From Candidatus Microgenomates bacterium (GTDB taxonomy: Bacteria > Patescibacteriota > Microgenomatia > UBA1406 > GWC2-37-13): a stretch of DNA of 7,781 nt. The notes beneath the pieces are model-generated. The model was not told the DNA's origin, searched no databases, and was given only the letters and a program-made list of their open reading frames with translations. Within the stretch, counting starts at the first letter, position 1. Each line of letters begins with the position of its first letter. Position numbers and translations under genes: made by a program. Shown piece after piece: positions 6,011 through 7,781 of the stretch. Location of the stretch: the NCBI GenBank assembly GCA_016178125.1, contig JACOTV010000012.1:1-7781 (forward strand), written 5' to 3'.

Positions 6011-6248
6011 AACGCTTAGCCGTAGGAACGGCGGTAGGGCGGGTCGTAGGACGAGCTTGAGCAACCGCGGCCTGGGTAGGAAATGCGGTTATGGTAGGCT
6101 CGGGGGTTGGGCTGATCACCGCGACGGTACTACCGGATGTCTTAAAGACATTATTTACAAAATGAAAACGGCTGTTTAATACTACGATGAAAACGATGAC
6201 CACGATGAGTCCGAGGACGAACGAAAACATATAGCTTGTGCTGTTCAT
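5976..6248 (-). CDS. Small membrane protein with Pro/Thr-rich stalk, frameshifted before its tail
   Basis: A 90-aa product. MNSTSYMFSF leads into one strong membrane segment (about 8-26, FVLGLIVVIVFIVVL). An extended Pro/Thr/Ala-rich stalk follows (about 47-77: SPTPEPTITAFPTQ, then ARPTTRPTAVPTA), typical of proteins reaching through a cell wall. After PTA the frame runs into KRYGTCEHLSASG, which does not look native, and stops at 5976. The native-looking continuation (ANTSQPQV to IPNTG plus a second membrane segment) lies in the neighbouring frame, so the original protein was probably about 124 aa. The start at 6248 is chosen over the ATG at 6266 because a good promoter (TTGAAA-17-TAAGAT) covers the latter. 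The function is unknown. Confidence 0.65.
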   Translation of the reverse strand: MNSTSYMFSFVLGLIVVIVFIVVLNSRFHFVNNVFKTSGSTVAVISPTPEPTITAFPTQAAVAQARPTTRPTAVPTAKRYGTCEHLSASG

Positions 6249-6256
6249 ATGCCCCG

Positions 6257-6285
6257 ATCTTACCATATTGGCGATGCAATTTCAA
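6257..6285 (-). promoter_or_regulatory. Promoter of the small Pro/Thr-rich membrane protein
   Basis: On the minus strand, TTGAAA (6285-6280) and TAAGAT (6262-6257) are separated by exactly 17 bp. The -10 ends 8 nt before the ATG at 6248. An intact promoter argues that this gene is still expressed despite the frame change. Confidence 0.65.
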
Positions 6286-6311
6286 GTCCTATAGCACGCG
6301 CAGCTCGCTCA

Positions 6312-6337
6312 TTGACACATTGTTTTTTGTGTATACT
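6312..6337 (+). promoter_or_regulatory. Promoter of the 179-aa membrane protein gene
   Basis: The -10 TATACT (6332-6337) ends 6 nt before the ATG at 6344. A perfect TTGACA lies at 6312-6317, but the spacer is only 14 bp, shorter than usual, so its use as a -35 is uncertain. Confidence 0.55.
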
Positions 6338-6343
6338 GGATGT

Positions 6344-6883
6344 ATGGAAGACAAGGAACATGCTAATCCGCAGATAAAATTCGTCTGGGATGCGCCGCTT
6401 AGGCCCTATATTAAACGTAGTTCCGAAGTCCTTCGTTTTTACCTCGCCGTAACCCTCATTTGCTCGAGCATCGTGATACTCTTGGGGGATCCTATCCTTT
6501 TGCTTCCACTATGGGCGCTTCTTTTTATCTTTTACATTTTCACGGTAACCCCTCCCGAGATTATTACGAATAAAATAACGCAGTTTGGCGTTGAAACTGT
6601 GGGCGCGACCTACCGCTGGGAAGTACTTTCATATTTTTACTTTACCGAGCGGTTTGGGTACGATCAGTTGGTCATGGTAAGCCACGCTCCTGAGTTCCAC
6701 CACATCTACTTGGTCGTCCCCAGCGAAAAAGTCAAAAGCGAGCTCGTACGACTCCTTTCACAACATCTCGTATATCAAGAACGGCCTGCGAGAACTATAA
6801 CGGACCGGTTGATTGAATGGTTTTCAAAGCTCGTACCCCGTGAAGATACGGTTACGCAGACAGTCGCTTCCCAAAAGCCGTAG
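6344..6883 (+). CDS. Conserved CPR-type two-TM hypothetical protein
   Basis: A 179-aa protein of unknown function. The N-terminal FVWDAPLRPYIKRSSEVLRFY (13-33) is followed by two adjacent membrane segments (about 32-48 and 50-68), forming a hairpin. A cytoplasmic domain of about 110 residues then starts TPPEIITNKITQFGVET and includes TYRWEVLSYFYFTERFGYDQ (89-108), a beta-rich region, and the helical end VVPSEKVKSELVRLLSQH. This resembles a membrane-tethered PH-like fold, which is only an impression. I recall closely similar proteins near dnaA in Microgenomates genomes. The frame is open upstream to 6236, but the promoter and the conserved N-terminus set the start at 6344. The last 32 nt overlap the end of the convergent HARP gene. 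Confidence 0.82.
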   Translation: MEDKEHANPQIKFVWDAPLRPYIKRSSEVLRFYLAVTLICSSIVILLGDPILLLPLWALLFIFYIFTVTPPEIITNKITQFGVETVGATYRWEVLSYFYFTERFGYDQLVMVSHAPEFHHIYLVVPSEKVKSELVRLLSQHLVYQERPARTITDRLIEWFSKLVPREDTVTQTVASQKP

Positions 6884-7469
6884 CCGGCATTTCTTTAACC
6901 CCAAAGTGTCGCGCCCATATGGTAACTCCTTCGTCAGTCGTCACCACACAGCCATTTACTTCTTTTGCGAGCATTATGAGGTCAAGGTCAGCAACACTGT
7001 CTAGAAAGCCGGTACGGGTGGCGTTTCGGTATCGCATTCTGAGCGTTTTAATTATTGCGCCGATAGCCTTCTGAAACGGCACCTTAGGAAGCACTTCTTT
7101 TCCCATCATCTCGGTTGCGGTCTTTTCAACTTCTTCCTCGGCAATCTGAAGGCCTCGATAGCTACGATTTCGGACGTCTTCGATAAGCCGGTAGAACACC
7201 GGCGCCGGAAACTGAACCTGTGAAGCGTCGGGGGCTTTGATTATAACCACCGAAAGGAGTTCTTTTAGAATATCTTCCTGGGGATTATCGAAAAACCCAC
7301 TAATCTCGTCTACTATTCGCGGAGGCATATAAAGAACGGCCGAGTTATCGGCTTTTGAGCGGACGGCAAAATCAATCACCTTTTGCATGACTTCCTTGGT
7401 GGTGCCACCTAACGAAATGCCTGCTTCCATGTTAAAAAACAGATTGGTGTCGAGGATAAAGTGATCCAT
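6852..7469 (-). CDS. PIN-domain RNA-free RNase P (HARP; UPF0278 / 'RNA ligase partner' family)
   Basis: A 205-aa PIN-domain protein matching the family annotated as UPF0278 or RNA ligase partner. Its Aquifex member (Aq_880) was shown to be a protein-only RNase P, which removes the 5' leader of pre-tRNAs. The PIN acidic residues are visible: Asp7 in FILDTN, Asp157 in GFLDS, Asp161 in ADLD, and Asp179 in VVTTDEGV. Their spacing (D-X3-D-X17-D) is the same as I recall for the Aquifex catalytic residues. Residues about 87-125 (PAPVFYRLIEDVRNRSYRGL, then QIAEEEVEKTA) fit the family's protruding helical insertion. TLRMRYRNATRTG (142-154) is the basic segment before the second acidic motif. The length fits the family (about 190-220). 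The start at 7469 follows a perfect -10 by 6 nt. It is divergent from dnaA, where many bacteria carry rpmH-rnpA. RNase P activity in this organism is inferred. Confidence 0.88.
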   Translation of the reverse strand: MDHFILDTNLFFNMEAGISLGGTTKEVMQKVIDFAVRSKADNSAVLYMPPRIVDEISGFFDNPQEDILKELLSVVIIKAPDASQVQFPAPVFYRLIEDVRNRSYRGLQIAEEEVEKTATEMMGKEVLPKVPFQKAIGAIIKTLRMRYRNATRTGFLDSVADLDLIMLAKEVNGCVVTTDEGVTIWARHFGVKEMPATAFGKRLSA

Positions 7470-7475
7470 GCCGCA

Positions 7476-7505
7476 ATTATATACCGAATTGATCTATTTA
7501 GTCAC
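7476..7505 (-). promoter_or_regulatory. Promoter of the HARP gene
   Basis: The minus-strand -10 is a perfect TATAAT (7481-7476), ending 6 nt before the ATG at 7469. The -35 GTGACT (7505-7500, 4/6) is at 18-bp spacing. It sits back to back with the dnaA -35, one base apart. Confidence 0.7.
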
Positions 7506-7506
7506 C

Positions 7507-7535
7507 TTGAAAAGCGTTGTGAAGATGTTTATTAT
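7507..7535 (+). promoter_or_regulatory. Promoter of dnaA
   Basis: TTGAAA (7507-7512) and TATTAT (7530-7535) are separated by exactly 17 bp. The predicted start is near 7542, inside the DnaA-box palindrome, giving a leader of about 18 nt with no Shine-Dalgarno. Confidence 0.65.
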
Positions 7536-7556
7536 TTGTGGATAAGTTATCCACAA
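7536..7556. promoter_or_regulatory. Two perfect inverted DnaA boxes (dnaA operator / possible oriC element)
   Basis: TTGTGGATAA (7536-7545) and TTATCCACAA (7547-7556) form a 10-bp perfect inverted repeat around a single G. Each arm contains the exact consensus DnaA box TTATCCACA (7545-7537 on the minus strand, 7547-7555 on the plus strand). The element spans the predicted dnaA transcription start and ends 3 nt before the ATG. DnaA binding there would be expected to repress its own gene. Whether it is also part of the replication origin cannot be told from these 90 bp. Confidence 0.9.
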
Positions 7557-7559
7557 TCT

Positions 7560-7781
7560 ATGAAGGTTTCGGTTTGGGTTGATTTCTTGCGCACTTTAAC
7601 GGATGTCCAACAAGACAATCGCGTAATGTTTTCTATTCTTAATCAATTGCGCCCCATCGAATTAACCGAGGACACCTTGGTTTTGGGGAGCGAAAATCAG
7701 GGGATGACGATGTTCATTCAGAAGCGACTCCCCGAAATCGAAGACCGATTTTCGACATTTATTAAGAGACGTGTACGAATC
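7560..7781 (+). CDS. dnaA: Chromosomal replication initiator DnaA (N-terminal domain, 3' truncated by window)
   Basis: The first 74 codons of a gene that continues past the window edge. DnaA is the AAA+ ATPase that binds DnaA boxes at oriC and opens the origin. Only the divergent domain I is visible. It is a helix (VSVWVDFLRTLT, then QQDNRVMFSILNQL) followed by LRPIELTEDTLVLGSENQGM, then a helix MFIQKRLPEIEDRF, then a strand. This matches the helix, 'L.P..l....L.L...N....fi..r....ie' and helix pattern of DnaA domain I, although the first helix lacks the usual 'LW...L..L' start. The AAA+ and DNA-binding domains lie outside the window, so the call also rests on the two perfect DnaA boxes immediately upstream. 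The frame is open further upstream, but ATG 7560 is the best start because the DnaA boxes and promoter fill that region. No Shine-Dalgarno is present. Confidence 0.8.
   Translation, partial: MKVSVWVDFLRTLTDVQQDNRVMFSILNQLRPIELTEDTLVLGSENQGMTMFIQKRLPEIEDRFSTFIKRRVRI

Noticed and set aside
7461..7559. An upstream in-frame extension of dnaA from GTG 7461 or TTG 7536.
   Set aside because: The extension would be translated through the promoter and the DnaA-box palindrome, and the peptide does not resemble a DnaA N-terminus.
1..7781. CRISPR arrays, tRNA or rRNA genes, insertion sequences, toxin-antitoxin pair involving the PIN protein.
   Set aside because: No direct-repeat array, tRNA-like cloverleaf, transposase or terminal repeats were seen. 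The PIN protein has no small antitoxin partner and matches the HARP family rather than VapC.

Overview
The window looks like part of a Candidate Phyla Radiation (Patescibacteria) genome, most likely Microgenomates-like. The evidence is indirect. Genes are small and tightly packed, and two short uncharacterised proteins resemble families I associate with that group. There is also a VirB2/T4SS-pilin-like protein with a Cys-rich ectodomain, a coiled-coil SpoIID protein, and near-absence of Shine-Dalgarno sequences. The genetic code appears standard. No sequence search was run, so the lineage is an inference.

Layout. Positions 2-202 hold the C-terminal end of a PduO-type cob(I)alamin adenosyltransferase, closed by an intrinsic terminator (202-225). 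Next comes an independently promoted cobalamin riboswitch (about 280-425), whose distal hairpin can hide the Shine-Dalgarno of the 417-aa zinc-finger-like protein that follows (432-1685, unknown function). A 144-aa CPR-type protein (1702-2136) follows. From there to the right edge the genes alternate strand one by one: thioredoxin (-), acyltransferase-3 membrane protein (+), SpoIID/coiled-coil peptidoglycan protein (-), T4SS-pilin-like protein (+), a small TM/Pro-Thr protein with a frameshifted LPXTG-like tail (-), a 179-aa two-TM protein (+), a PIN-domain HARP/UPF0278 protein (-), and the start of dnaA (+, cut by the window edge).

Genes working together. The left edge is a vitamin-B12 module: an enzyme that makes adenosylcobalamin beside a gene whose translation is probably controlled by cobalamin. 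The middle is cell-envelope material. The right edge is the replication-initiation locus: two perfect DnaA boxes in inverted orientation lie just upstream of dnaA. The divergent neighbour there is predicted to be an RNA-free RNase P (HARP), in the position where many bacteria keep rpmH-rnpA.

Regulation. Eight genes have a good -10 hexamer ending only 5-8 nt before the ATG, three of them as TATACT-N6-ATG. They are therefore probably transcribed as leaderless mRNAs. The one gene with a long leader, the riboswitch gene, is also the only one with a convincing Shine-Dalgarno. Convergent genes overlap or nearly touch. No stretch longer than 300 bases lacks a gene; the longest gap (203-431) is filled by terminator, promoter and riboswitch.
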